A stretch of DNA of 64,000 bases from Azorinus chamasolen (lineage: Eukaryota; Mollusca; Bivalvia; Cardiida; Solecurtidae). Shown here in pieces: positions 1-13,300 of this stretch. The notes beneath the pieces are model-generated. The model did no database searches. It saw nothing but the letters and a program-made list of their open reading frames with translations, and was not told the DNA's origin. The DNA is taken from the NCBI GenBank assembly GCA_963576725.1, contig OY755242.1, positions 57,394,480 through 57,458,479 on the forward strand, given 5' to 3'. Both the position numbers and the translations under genes were made by a program. The stretch's first letter is position 1; the number at the start of each line of letters is the position of its first letter.

Positions 1-165
1 ATAAGAAGTTTTGGCCAATGCATAAACTAAGAATCATATCTATATTATTTTATTAGCAAACAGAAAAGACCCTTATCAGATGGCTCCCATGGGAGTCATC
101 TGATCTGGGTCTAATCTGTTTGCAAATGTGTGGACTGTTGTATTTATGGTATGGATTAAAGGGTA
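1..165. mobile_element. A-type hairpin MITE, cut by window edge
   Basis: Hairpin core at 55-124 with the GCAAACAG outer stem. The right terminus (tatttatggtatggattaaaggg) is present; the left end is outside the window. 166-500 is AT-rich with nothing recognised. Confidence 0.8.
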
Positions 166-501
166 AAGGTATAAGATATTATATACATCAATATTTGACT
201 CTCATTTTTGTCTTGACCATAAATTCAAGCACGGGAAAATCTGGTACGGAACTTGCAGCTGACTATAAAGGCTATGAACTAGTTTTCTGCAATATTTTCC
301 TGCCCTTGAAATGTTGGCTGAGACAAATATTAAACATTCAAATACTGATATACATATACATATAAATCTTACATTTAATAATCAAAATTAAAGTGGTTAT
401 CATACTTTTAAAGCATGCTGACGTTTTTCATGAATATAATTTATTGAGTAAATTTGCAACTTCATTGCCGGCCTTTCGAGGCAGATCTGTATGGTAACGG
501 G

Positions 502-747
502 TTAACCTTTTACTCCATAAATATTCATGTAAGAAAAATGACATCATGATTCATGAATATCAATAAGTTTATTTTTTATAATGACACTTTAACACAGGAA
601 TTTTTGGCCATGGCAGAAACTGTAGAATCATATCTATATTATTTCATAAGCAGACCCTGATCAGACAGCTCCAATAGGAGCTGTCTGATCTGGGTCCACT
701 CTGTTTGCAAAGGCATAGAAAGATGTATGTATGGAGTACAGGATTAA
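502..747 (+). mobile_element. A1 MITE (TTAA-flanked, piggyBac-like ends)
   Basis: Starts TTAACCTTTTACTCCATAA and ends TATGGAGTACAGGATTAA. Order: terminal repeat, ATTCATGTAAGAAA block, hairpin core (~640-712), terminal repeat. Type member of the A1 family. 750-1040 is AT-rich with nothing recognised. Confidence 0.85.
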
Positions 748-1039
748 CTGACAAATGGTTAAGACTCATAATTCATAAAACTTTTTGTCTAAATCTATTA
801 ATGAAATTAAAGACATATCTAAATATACACATTTCTACTTGCAGGTATAAACAGAAATGCAATGTTTCTAAATGTTGAGCATTGACCCTAACAAACACAT
901 ATATTGAAGTATAAAGTAAGGAGAGAAAGCTTCCTGAAAGTTTTAAAACAAATATTGATAAAAAAAACAACAACACTGCTTTAGAAAAGCAAGTTTTGAA
1001 ATGATATATACAAATCCTGTTTCTATGACAACTGCTTTG

Positions 1040-1366
1040 ACTACAAAAGAGTCATCTGATCTGGGTCTACTCTGTTTGCAAATGGGTGAAATGCATCTCT
1101 ATCAGGTAAATGAATGAAAATACAAAAAACTGAGTAGAAAATATATTATACTCTAGAATTACAAATAATAGTTTAGCCCTTACTGTGCTGTGTAAACAGT
1201 GTAGACCCAGATGAGAGAGCTCCTAGAGGAGCCCTCTCATCAGGGTCTCCACTGTTTGTTATGTTACACTTTTCTTTAGAAAAATCCCTAAATATTCACC
1301 ATAAGCTTGACCTGTTTGAATTTTGGAATAGTTCATTTGAAAATTCAGCTTTGTAAGGGTTAAGCA
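1040..1366. mobile_element. Solo A hairpin arm (1045-1088) and A-prime MITE (about 1170-1366)
   Basis: The first piece is only the right arm of an A hairpin. The second has the variant core acagtgtagacccagatgag, apex agctcctagaggagc, and ends in gggttaa. The left end of A-prime is poorly defined. Confidence 0.65.
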
Positions 1367-1410
1367 CTTTGGTAATTGGATATAAGCAAAACACTATCTC
1401 TTGATGATTA

Positions 1411-1870
1411 ATTAGCCCATTCTCTTCTAGGCCATTTTTAGACCCAACCTCTTTGAATAAATCTACCAAAAAGGAGCATTTACTAGAGAAAAGGAAAATT
1501 TTAGAATCATGTATTTTTTAAACCCCTTTTTAAACTCCTATGGAGCAAATGCTCTATTTATCACAATGGTTTTAACCCTTTTCCTGTTCTATATTTTTCA
1601 AAATGTCAATACCTAATGAATATTCATAGTAAAAATAGTTACAATAAAATATGGAAGTTTGAACATTGTAGCCATTTTAGAAACTAAAGAAACAGATCTA
1701 TCAAATTCCATTAGCAAACAGAGCAGACCATGATCAGATGGTTCCTACAGGATCCATCTGATCTGGGTCTACTCTGTTTGCAAATGCGTGCAAAGGCATC
1801 TATAAGAAGGAAAGGGTTAAATTACTTTTACAGAGGCTTCAAAAGGCATCAGTAGGAGTGAATGGGTTAA
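1411..1870. mobile_element. B MITE interrupted by an A2 MITE (1572-1820)
   Basis: The B left part runs 1411-1571 and its right part (cttttacagaggcttc to gaatgggttaa) resumes at 1821. Between them sits a complete A2 element, TTAACCCTTTTCCTGTTC to GAAGGAAAGGGTTAA. The host TTAA is duplicated at the junctions. Confidence 0.88.
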
Positions 1871-1997
1871 ATTTATTGCAAGTTTGTTAGGGCCATGCAT
1901 TCTTAAGTATGCAAGTTGCAGTATAATGTGCTCGGTATTTACTTAATTTCTTGAGCGTAGGTCTTAAACACCCTGTTGTTAGAAAAGTACATAGCAT

Positions 1998-2401
1998 TAT
2001 AGTAAAACCTCTCTAAACAAAACTTATAGTAAAGAAGAATGGAGACATTTTAGGCAGGTGGTTGCTTAACCCATTCCTCCATAGACTATTTTTAGACCCA
2101 ACCTCTTTGAATAAATATACCCAAAAGGAGCATTTACTAGAGAAAAGGATTTTTTTTAGAATTATGTATGTCCTAAGGAGCAAATGCTCTATTTGTCACA
2201 ATGGTTTCATTAAGTGACTTTTACAGAGGCGCAGAAAGGCGTATTTATGGAGGAAAGGGTTAATTAATGTAGGCTGAAAATCATGCAGAAAGCTCCTTTG
2301 GGAGTTTTCTGCATGGCTTTTAGCCTGCATTAAGTTGCCATCTGTCTGAAAGATGGACACTTATATTTCTCTGAGTGTTTGGTTTAAAGAGGTTTTATTT
2401 T
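1998..2401. mobile_element. C MITE (TA type) interrupted by a B MITE (2066-2263)
   Basis: C ends are agtaaaacctctctaaac and aaagaggttttatt. Its hairpin arm ggcaggtggttgcttaa is split by a B element that starts and ends in TTAA; the matching arm gcattaagttgccatctg follows. The B copy lacks its own full hairpin. Confidence 0.85.
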
Positions 2402-2454
2402 ATTCAATTCATGGTAAAAAGACACATTATACAAATCAGAGGTGCAAATTTCTC

Positions 2455-2690
2455 TTTACTTCATCCACATTCCTGTAAGAGTTTATGATGTGATGAAGAT
2501 TAATTAAGTGAGTTTTTATTATGGCCCATGAAGCAAAAGAGTGTATGCCATAGCATATTGTGAGATCTATCACATCATTTAGGTAAACAGTGCAGCTCCT
2601 GATCAGACAACTCCTTCAGAAATTGTCTCATCTGGTTCTACCCTGTTTGCAAAGGCATAAAAATGTGGGAATATGAAGTAAAGAGATAAG
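2455..2690 (+). mobile_element. A1 MITE, degenerate
   Basis: Left block catccacattcctgtaagag, core taaacagtgcagctcctgat paired with atctggttctaccctgtttg. The terminal repeats are eroded. Confidence 0.65.
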
Positions 2691-2747
2691 AGGTGTATCT
2701 TTATATCAAAATCTCTTATTTCTCAGCCAAATTATAACTTGCTAGTA

Positions 2748-2950
2748 CAGTAAAACCTCTCTATAATGTCCACTAAATTACATCAAATATTTTGTGTTAA
2801 TGGCAGGTGGCTGTTTAAAGCAAGGTGAAAGTAAAACAGAACGCTCCTATAGTAGCATTCTGTTTTACTTTCATCTTGCTTTAAGCAGCCACCTGCCCTA
2901 AATACCAACAAATTAACCCAATTTAATGGCCATTATAGAGAGGTTTTATT
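2748..2950. mobile_element. C MITE (pogo/Tigger-like ends), intact
   Basis: Starts CAGTAAAACCTCTCTATAAT and ends ATTATAGAGAGGTTTTATT. The central ~97 bp palindrome has arms ggcaggtggctg and cagccacctgcc and apex acgctcctatagtagcat. Copy 19606-19810 is a close relative. 2951-3740 holds no recognised gene; a ~31 bp direct duplication (ttgcatacacaattaactgg) lies at 3462-3526. Confidence 0.88.
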
Positions 2951-3743
2951 AGACAGGTCTCAGACAGACAATTCTAATAAGTAAAACGAAGATAAGGTTT
3001 GGTAGAAATGCATAGAATAATTAGTTTCTACCAATTTCCACTTATTAAATTTCACAAAATATTTTGTTTTAAAATATTCTTCTTATCTAGGTCTCACAAC
3101 TGTAATATATGATTATATCAGTAAATATCTGACTAAAAAACTATGAAGAAAATATTCCAAAATAGGGAATTAATATAATACATAAATACTTGAACTGCTC
3201 TGATCTAATATTTCGACCACTAAGGGCCTTTTTCAATGATTATCATGTCAAAATACACGTCACATTTTTGTTACATGCATTCAGCCATAAAATCAAAGAG
3301 AATTTGATTTTATGAAGTAATATAAAATGTAATATACAGTAATACTTAATGTCACCATTTAAACATTGATTTGTGCACCATTATATATACCAAATAGTTC
3401 CATTTCTGCAAATTTAGGTTTTCAAAATGGAACAAAGCAAACATCACAGCATTCTGAGCTTTGCATACACAATTAACTGGTCTTATATAAATTTTGCATA
3501 CACAATTAACTGGTCTTATATAAACCTTATTTTCAAATCATGAATAAAATACTGGAACAAAATAGATGTAAATGAATAAGGTTTAACTATTGTTCAATAG
3601 AGACTCCAATCAAGTATTAACAAACCAAACATTTATTAACTAATCCTGATATTCAAAGTTTACAGTAGTAAAATACAGATGAAGATAGATGCAGTCTTAA
3701 CTGCATAGAGACAAGAATATGGCTAACTGAAAAGACAGACAGA

Positions 3744-3893
<150 letters not shown>

Positions 3894-3903
3894 ACTAACA
3901 AAT

Positions 3904-4140
3904 GGGTAGTTGTGTGACTTTTTCCTTTGATCTTTTCTTGTGGGACTAGTCCCACAAGAAAAACTATTTTTGGCTCTAACTTTGGAAAAGAATGATCTGG
4001 AAGCTAACCCTAACCCTAACCCTATGTCCCACAACTGGCCAGGTTAATGTCACAAGAAATGGCCAGGTTAATGTCACAAGAGATGGCCAGGTTAATGATT
4101 TTACTTGTGGGACTAGTTAGAAAAAGTCACACAACTACCC
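3904..4140. mobile_element. E element, copy 1 (237 bp TIR element with telomere-like repeats)
   Basis: Inverted ends GGGTAGTTGTGTGACTTTTT and AAAAAGTCACACAACTACCC. Inside: an inverted pair tgggactagtccca, three CTAACC units (telomere-like), then three copies of ggccaggttaatg separated by tcacaagaaat. No ORF. Both flanks are GGAC microsatellite. Nearly identical copies are at 54096-54332 and 60052-60285. Confidence 0.9.
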
Positions 4141-4151
4141 TTTGGTGAGTG

Positions 4152-4217
4152 CGGACGGACGGACGGACGGACAGACGGACGGATGGACGGACGGACGGAC
4201 GGACGGACGGACGGACG

Positions 4218-4290
<73 letters not shown>
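4152..4290. repeat. GGAC then GACA microsatellite, abutting an exon
   Basis: GGAC units with a few GGAT/GACA interruptions, then about 20 GACA units. It ends 9 bp before exon 4300-4352, inside the 5' splice-site region of the intron. Confidence 0.98.
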
Positions 4291-4291
<1 letters not shown>

Positions 4292-4299
4292 TCACTAAC

Positions 4300-4352
4300 C
4301 TGACACAGAAGGCTGCCAGATCCAAATTGCCCAGTTCTAGGAGCAGTTGACC
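4300..4352 (-). CDS. TPR gene exon 17 (last seen)
   Basis: 53 bp. Acceptor tataactcacag, donor GTTAGT. Encodes GQLLLELGNLDLAAFCV plus two nucleotides, continuing the TPR begun in the previous exon (YMYR-GQLLLELGN). The donor lies 9 bp from a ~140 bp GGAC/GACA microsatellite. No later exon was recognised in 1-4299, so the 3' end of the gene is beyond the left edge. Confidence 0.82.
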
Positions 4353-7300
4353 CTGTGAGTTATAATGACAAATTACAGTCATAACAATTTCAAATCCATT
4401 CATGAAAGCATTACAAATTTTAGTTTGAAGAAACCTTGCAATACAGTTAACCCAGTCTTAATTGACCATTAAAAAGAACTTTGGTTCTTTAAGGCAGGTG
4501 GCAGCTTGATCCAGTAATACAGAAAGTAAAGCTCATGCAGGAGATTTCTGCATTATTTTTATCCTGCATTAAGCAAGCACTTGTTGTTTAAGACTTCAAT
4601 GTTCAATCACTCAATGGCTGCTTGAGATATGTTTTACCTTATATTAGGTACGTGTACAAGGAAATGTTTAAGATTGAAACAACCAAACATAAAACTAGAC
4701 GTATCGTATTCAAAAAATTCTATTTACTGTACCTTGCAGATTTCCAAAGAAAGAGGTTGACTGCTACTTTTATTGTCACAGAGTTGTCACCTTTTAGTTT
4801 TTACAAGGACATTTTGATGCTACAGTGTGCAAAGTGGCAAAACAAAAACTTTCATTTACTGAAAAGACTGGGTGTTCAATGTATCTGGTTTTGTTCCAAT
4901 TCTCACTTTTAACCCTTTATCCCATAGAGATGCATTTTAGCACATTTGCAAACAGTAAATCAAGATCAGAACACTCTGGAAGAGGTCAGGGTCTGCTCTG
5001 TTTGCTTATTTAATCAAGATCAGAACACTCTGGAAGAGGTCAGGGTCTGCTCTGTTTGCTTATTGTATATAAATCTGATTTTACAGTTCCTACAGTGGTC
5101 AACATTTTCTGTCTCCATATGCTATTATCAAACCCCACCAAAAAACCCCATTTAATTAACCCATTCCCTCATAGGCTGTTTTAAGATCCAACCTCTTTGC
5201 ATAAATACATGTATACCAAAAAGGAGCATTAACTAGAGAAAAGGATCTTTTTTAGAGTTTTGTAGTTTGAGCAAATGCTGTATTTATCACAATGGTTTCA
5301 ACAGGTGACTATTACAGACGCGTAGAAAGGCGTATTTATGGAGGAAAGGGTTAATATTCATAGATTAATTACTTTAATTTCTTTACTTTATAAAATGGCT
5401 ACATTTTTCCACCTTCAATATTTCATTATAACTATTTTGTCCATGATTCAGTAGGTATTGAACAGGGAAAGGGTTAAAACTGGAAGGCTCAACTTACCCT
5501 ATACATATAATAATGGTGAACATCTGGCCGTAAATGAATAGCTCTGGTGAAATCCCTCAGCGCAAGCTTCAACTGAAAAAAATATACAGAAGTATCGTAA
5601 TTCTTAACTGAATCATTTATTTTGAAAGAAAGAAAATTATCCCAAAAGATCATACCATTTCAAGACTTCAAGCCCAAAATGGATAATATGATAAAAATTC
5701 TTACTGTATTAATCCATGATTTCATATTTACGACTTTATTGAAAAAGTCAGTTTTTTAAACAATTATTTCAAAACTACACAATTCTAAAATGTTTCATTT
5801 TTCTAACAAGTTCATGTTGCATTGCTATGTAATACACGAGTCCCCCACCGGATTAAAAAAAAAATTCCCTCCCCGACCCACCCACCCATGGTGTACTTGA
5901 CCATGGTTTATACATGACTAGCCTGAATGGAATTGGTAACAAGAGTACCGCATACGGTACATAATACGCCCACTTGCAAACTTTCTCAGATTCAACATGC
6001 CTTATAAGTGTTGACATTTTCTAATCTGTGCTTCAGATCTTGATTTCCATATTAAGGTGATACTATTTTTAAAAAAATTGAAGTGAATATCTTATTAATT
6101 AAAAAAGTTCCAGCTAATCCTCATATTTGCAGATTTTTGTAAAGTGCAATGGCCATAACTCTGTAAACACAAACTGAATGAACCTCAAAATAAACTCAGC
6201 TTCAGATTTTGTTGCTTAAAACATTTGTGTTAAGTTTCATTTATATCATTTTAATAGTTTTCCCAGAAAACAACAGACAAACTAAAAGTTGACCGACAAA
6301 CAAAGCAACAAATACACAAAGTTCAAGCACCATAACTTTAGAATAAAATGACTTATCAAAAAAATGAAAATTCATATTAAGGTTTAACCATATAAAAAAA
6401 ATTGAAGTAAATATCATTTCAAATGAAAAAGTTATGGCCATCCTCATATTTGCATAGATTTGCATTACATGTATTTCTTTTAAGTGCATGGGCTATAACT
6501 CCGAAACAACAAATCAAATTGAACTTCAGAATTGACTTAGCTTCAGGTCTTGATGCATTAAATATGTGTGTGAAGTTTCATTAATATCTGTCAAACAGTT
6601 TTCCCAGAAAACAGCGTACAAACTACATGTATATGCATATATTTGCATTATCTATTAAATAAAAGGGCCATAACTCTGAAATGAAAAATCAAATGAACCT
6701 CAAAATCAAGTCAGCTTCAGATCTTGATGCATTAAACATTTGTGTGAAGTTTCATTAATATCTCTCAAATAGTTTTCCCAGAAAACAGCGGACAAACTAT
6801 TTGGATTTATTTGCATTATTTTTTAAGGACAAGGGCCATAACCCGAAACGACAAATTAAATGATCCTCAGATTCGACTCAGCTTCAGATCTTGATACATT
6901 AAACATTTAAGTGAGGTTTCATTAATATCTGTCAAACAGTTTTCCCAGAAAACAGCGGACAAACTATTTGCATGTATTTGCATTATTTTTTAAGTACAAG
7001 GGCCATAACTCTGAAACGAAAAATCAAATGAACCTCAGAATCAACTCAGCTTCAGATCTTGATGCATTAAACATTTGTGCGAAGTTTCATTAATATCTGT
7101 CAAATAGTTTTCCAAGAAAACTGCGGACAAACAAAATGTTGACGGACGAACGAACGAACGAACGAATGAACGGATGGACGGACAGGGCCACGCCAATATA
7201 CGACCACCTTTATTAGGTGGGCGTATAAAAATCATAAGAAAGACATATGAAAAAGGGGGAATAACTCCAAATAAATTGATGCTAGAGTTATGGTCCTTGT

Positions 7301-10300
7301 GCATGACACTTTTTCTCATCATACTTGTTTCATATGTGAGGTTATAATGAATTTGGCCTAACCTTGTAGGAGATCTGGCTCGGACACAAAGCGTGACAGA
7401 GCGACAGAACATGAAAATATAAAAAGGGGAATAACTCAAAAAAATATTGATGCTAGAGTTATGGACCTTGTTATGGACCTTCTTCTCATCATGCTTGTTC
7501 CATATGCATACATGTGATAACTACCGGATCATGCGGGACAGTCCCGCATTGGAGGCCAACTACCTTAACTACCGGCCGTGAGACGAGTTCTCCCGATTTC
7601 TGAATAAAAATGATTTTTGTTTATTTCCCCACCCCATTTTCTATCATATTTTGTCAATAAGCACTTGCCAGGCGCCTCAAAGAACCAGTGTTGCTGACTT
7701 ATTTACTGCCCTGTTTATCATGGCAGGCACAGCGAATGGAATGGAATAGAAAGAAATAGTAATTAGAAGAGAGTATATGGAAATAGATTATAGCACACAA
7801 AAAAATAGAATAGAAAGAAATAGTAATTAGAATAGATTATATGGGCACAGAATAGATAATGGAATAGAATTAATGGAATGAAACACAGATAAGAGAATGG
7901 GACGGAATAGAAAGGAATGGGAAAAAGAGTAGATGTGGATGGATGTAGAACAGAGAATAGTACAGAATAGAATAAGGAATAGGATATAAATAGAATTAAT
8001 ACAAAATTACACAGATGTAATGTGCTAGATAGGCAAAAAAAAGTTCTAATGCCCTAGTAATTAAGATGGTTTGTCGTGCATAATTTAAAAGTGCCATTAT
8101 CATACCTCCCTTTCAAATAAGGGGGGGGGGGGGGGTCTTTTCTTGCAGTTATTTATTTTATGGCAATGAAAAAGGCTGAAACCTACAACTTTTATATTCA
8201 GAGCTTCATATTTGCCTATTCAGAGACATATAAATATAGGTCTCTGGCCTATTATACCAACAAATAACTCCACAATTTTCCATCCGCATAAATCTCCCTC
8301 TTTGACACCCAATCTCCCTCATTGGAAAAGCTAATCTCCCTCTTTGCCTCGAAAAAACAAGGGCATGTTGTATTGCTATGCAAGACATGAGTCCCCCACC
8401 GGACTGAAAAAAAACCTCCACTCTCCCCACCCCACCCACCCATGGTGTGGTTGACCATGGTATAAACATGACCACCTGAATGGTATTAGTACCTACTTTC
8501 ATACATTGAATCAGTAAATAAAAAGTTATTGTCCCGACAAGAAAATATGAAAAAGGGGAGTAACTCCAAAAATATTGATGCTAGAGTTATTGCCCTTGTG
8601 CATGACACTACATCTCATCATGCTTGTTCCATATGAGAAGTTTCAAATCAAATGAACCAGTACATAAAGAGTTATTAACTGGACAAGAAAATATGAAAAG
8701 GGGAATAACTCCAACAATATAGATGCTAGAGTTATGGCCCTTGTGCATGACACTACCCCTCATCATGTGTGTTCCATATGTGAAGTTTCAAATCAATTGA
8801 ACCAGTAGATAAAGAGTTATTGTCCAGACAAAAAAATATGAAAAAGGGGAATAACTCTAAAAATATTGATGCTAGAATTATGGCCCTTGTGTATGACACT
8901 ACTCCCGATCATGCTTCTTCAATGTGTGAAGTTATAATGAATTTGGCCTAACTTTGTAGGAGATATTGCCCGGAACACGAAGCGTGACAGACGGACTGAC
9001 AAGAAAATATGAAAAAGGGGAAGAACTCCAAAAATATTGATGCTAGAGTTATGGCCCTTGTGTATGACACTACCCCACAACATGATTGTTCCATATGTGA
9101 AGTTTCAAATCAATTGAACTAGTAGATAAAGAGTTATTGTCCGGACAAAACAATATGTAAAAGGGGAATAACTCAAAACATATTGATGCTAGAGTTATGA
9201 CCCTTGTACATGACACTAGCCCTCATCATGCTTCTTCAATGTGTGAAGTTATAATGAATTTGGCATAACTTTGTAGGAGATATGGCCCGGACAAGAAGCG
9301 TGACAGACGGACGGACGGTAGGACAGACGGACGGACAGATGGACGGACGGACGGAATCGAGCAAACCTATAGTCCCCCAACCGGTAACCGGTGGGGGACT
9401 AATTATCACATGTATGCATATGTGAAGTTTCAAATTAACTGAACTAGTAGATAAAGAGTTATTGTCCGGACAAGAAAATATGAAAAAGGGAAATAACTCC
9501 AAAAATATTGATGCTAGAGTTATAGCCCTTGTGCATGACACTTTCTTTCATCATGCTTGTTCCATATGTGAAGTTATAATGAATTTGGCCTACCCTTATA
9601 GGAGATATGGCCTGGACACAAAGTGTGACAGAGCGACAGAGCATGAAAATATAAAAAGGGGAATTACTCCAAAAGTATTGATGCTAGAGGTATGGCCTTT
9701 ATAAATAACACTTCCTCTCATCATGCTTGTTCTAAATGTGAAGTTTCAAATTAATTGAACCTGTAGATAAAAAGTTATTTCCAGACAAGAAAATATGAAA
9801 AAGGGGAATAACTCCAAAATATTGATGCTAGAGTTATAGCCCTTGTACATGACACTTCCTCTCATCATGATTGTTCCATGTGTGAAGTTATAATCAATTG
9901 AGCCTACCCTTGTAGGAGATATGGCCCGGACAAGAAGCGTGACGGACGGACAGACGGACGGAATCGAGCAAACCTATAGTCCCCTCACCGGTAACCGGTG
10001 GGGGACTAATAATGATCCTTTTCAGTAGATTTATTCAAAGGGATTTGGTCTTAAAATAGCCTATGAGGGAATGGTTTAATATTCCGACTTGAATTTGTGC
10101 ACAGCATGCTTTCCTAAGGTGGTCTACAATTTTTTGAAGTTAGACTGTAGTTCTATACATAGAATTACAAATCTTCGTATAAGACAAACTGATTTTGTTT
10201 TTTCTTACTCTTTCACTGTAACATACTGATATATGCAGAAGTTGTTGTCTGTTTCAAGTTTTATTGCTGAGTGTATTCCCTTTTGTTTCCAACATTATCA

Positions 10301-13300
10301 TCACAGTGCAAACAGTTTGGATTTTGAAAAGACAAGTCTGGATCCAAGTTGTATGCAAAGGAGATCTGCTCATTAACCCTATACTCCACAAATACGCCTT
10401 TTATGCCTTTGCAAATAGAGTAGACCCAGATCAGATGGCTGTGTGCTTATGAAATAATACAGATCTGATTCTACAGTTCCTGTCATAATAAAACATTCCC
10501 ATGTTCAAAATGACATTTAAATTTTTCGGCGCCAATGTCACCTGTTGGCACCATTGAAAACAGTGCAGTCCCAGGTCAGATGCTGCCTTTTCAAGGCGGC
10601 ATCTATTATTTTAGCCCAAGCATACAGGTTTTTAAAAACAAATGTTTTACTAATATACCTTTCTTATTTAGTTTAGAATTACATTAATATGAAATTATTA
10701 TTGCAGACGACACTTTTAAATTTGGCGCCAAAAGAGTTAAAAAAATCCTTTCCCCCATGAATAATCATGTAAGAAATAATGATATGAATATTAATTAGAT
10801 TGATGTGCACATGGACATAGGAGGTTTTGGCAAAGGCAGAAACTGTAGAATCATAAGCAAACAGAGCAGACCCTGATCAGATGGCTCCTATAGGATCTGG
10901 GTCTACTCTGTGAAAGTGTAGAAAAGGATATTTATGGAGTAAAGGGTTAATATTAATGATGTCTTTGTTTTTGGCATGAATAGCTATGGAGTAAAGAGTG
11001 AAGGGGGTTAGAGTAAAGGGGTTACAAAATAAACCTTTGAGTAGACATACCTCATGAATCTTATGGTAGGCCTCTCCTCTGCAAACATAGGCCCTCACAT
11101 ATGTAGGGTCCACCTTAATGGCAGATGTGTACCTTTTAATAGCTCTGAAATAGTCAACAAAACATGCCAACCTATAGTATGTACCATAAACCATGAGTAT
11201 AAAAGACCTGTTTATGATATAAATAATTTCTATTTAACCCATTCCCTCATATTGATGATTCATTTTTTGAAACTATTGTGATAAATAGAGCATTTGCTCC
11301 TATAGGAGCAAATGCTCTATTTATCACAATGGTTTCAAAACTAAAAAATCTAAAAAAAATCCTTTTCTCCAGTTAATGCTCCTTTTCAGTAGACTTATTC
11401 AAAGAGGTTGAGTCTAAAAATAGCCTATTAGGTAATGGATTAAAGAAAAGAATAGAAAATTGTGTCCAGGATACGGATGCCTCCTAGCGATATTGTCTCT
11501 AAATCAAGCACTTTTCACTGCATGTTTCATAGTTAATAAAATTTCAAAGTCACATAACTTTGGTAAAAATGGTCAGAGCAAAAATTCCTTTCTTTAAGTA
11601 CATCTTCACATCAACATTGTTCATCTGTGAGAGTTTTGAAGTAAATCCTTCCACTGGATTATAAGTACATGTAGTTGGACACACAAGATTTGTGGGATGT
11701 ATGGATGGATGTAAGGATGTACATGTATGGATGGACAGACAAGAGCAAGGCTATATGCCTCCAACCTTGTGGGGGCCATAAAAATAAAAATTACGAAACT
11801 GGTCAAGTATCATGTTATGTTTAGTATGATTCCAGTCAGCAGTCGCTGAGAAACCGTGAGGAATAAAAGTCAACAGACAGACCAACATCAAACTTTTAAA
11901 CAAAGGGGCATAGCTTTGTAAGAAAATCATTCAGCTGGAAAACTATAATTGCATGAACATGACCTCTTTATGATAGTATCATACAGCATCATGTCAAGTT
12001 TCAGTGGATTCAAGTCAGTCATTCCCTCAAATATGAATTTAGAGTTACAACCCTTGTTGACTGCAAATCCTCTTACCACCCTCTATCCATATATAAAGTT
12101 TCACAGTTGTGTATACAATACTGGACAAGTTATGCTGCAGACAAAAAATTGCTTCTGAAAAGTAACTAAGGGAAATAACTCCCTCAAAAATGAAAGTCGG
12201 AAAAGCGAGACAACTATAGCCAAATGAGTCTCCCTTGTAATAGATAACATGCATACCAAATTTGAACCAAATATCTTGGACAGTTTCTGAGACATGCACC
12301 TTAACATAAAACTTAATCAACAATGAAAATTCTAAGTTGAAAAAGGGGCATAATTATGGCAAAATTAATTTTTGGGTTACCTACCCTAGTGAAATGAGTT
12401 CCCCTTGTAATAGTAAACATGCATATCAAATGTTAACCAAACATCTTTGATGGTTTCTGAGAAATGGACCTTAACAAAAAGGTTAACCAACGCCAATGCT
12501 GACACCGACATCGACGCCGACGAAAGGGTCATGACAATAGCTCCACTTTTTGAAAAAGTGGAGCTAAAATTGAATTTAGAGTTACAACCCCTGTTGATTG
12601 CATATCCTCTCATCACCCACTATCCATATATAAAAGTTCACAGTTGTGCCTACAATACTTGACAAGTTATGCTCTGAAAAGTAACTAAGGGGAATAACTC
12701 CCTCAAAAATGACTTTAGTGTTACAACTCTTGTTGACTGCACATCCTCTAATAACCCTCTATCCATATATAAATGTTCACTGTTGTGCCTACAATACTTG
12801 ACTAGTTATGCTCCGGACAAAAAATTGCTTCTGAAAAGTAACTAAGGGGAACAACTCCCTTAACAAGAGCTGTCCGTGGACAGTACGCTCAACTTTTTTA
12901 TGCTGGATAGTGTAGTGGAAGTTTAAGTCCAAAAGGCGAGACAACTATAGCCAAATTAATTTTAGGGTTACTTGCTCTTGTGAAATGAGCCCACCTTGTA
13001 ATAGTTAACATGCATACCAAATTTGAACCAAATATCTTGGATAATTTCTGAGACATGGACCTTAACATAAAACTTAATCAACAATGAAAATTCTAAGGTG
13101 AAAAAGGGGCATAATTATGGCAAACTTAATTTTAGGGTTACCTACCCTAGAGAAATGGGTTCCCCTTGTGATAGTAAACATGCATACCAAATGTTAACCA
13201 AACATCTGTGATAGTTTCTGAGAAATGGACCTTAACAAAAAGGTTAACCAATGCCGATGCCGACACCGACACCAACACTGACACCGACACCAATGCTGAC

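Noticed and set aside
4007..4025. Interstitial telomere from a chromosome fusion
   Set aside because: Only three CTAACC units, and they recur at the same internal place in all three E elements, so they belong to the element.
9236..9704. ORFs in F2 elements (VRPSICPSVCPTVRPS, MSGQENMKKGNNSKN)
   Set aside because: They follow the tandem repeat and microsatellite and are not conserved as proteins between repeat units with indels.
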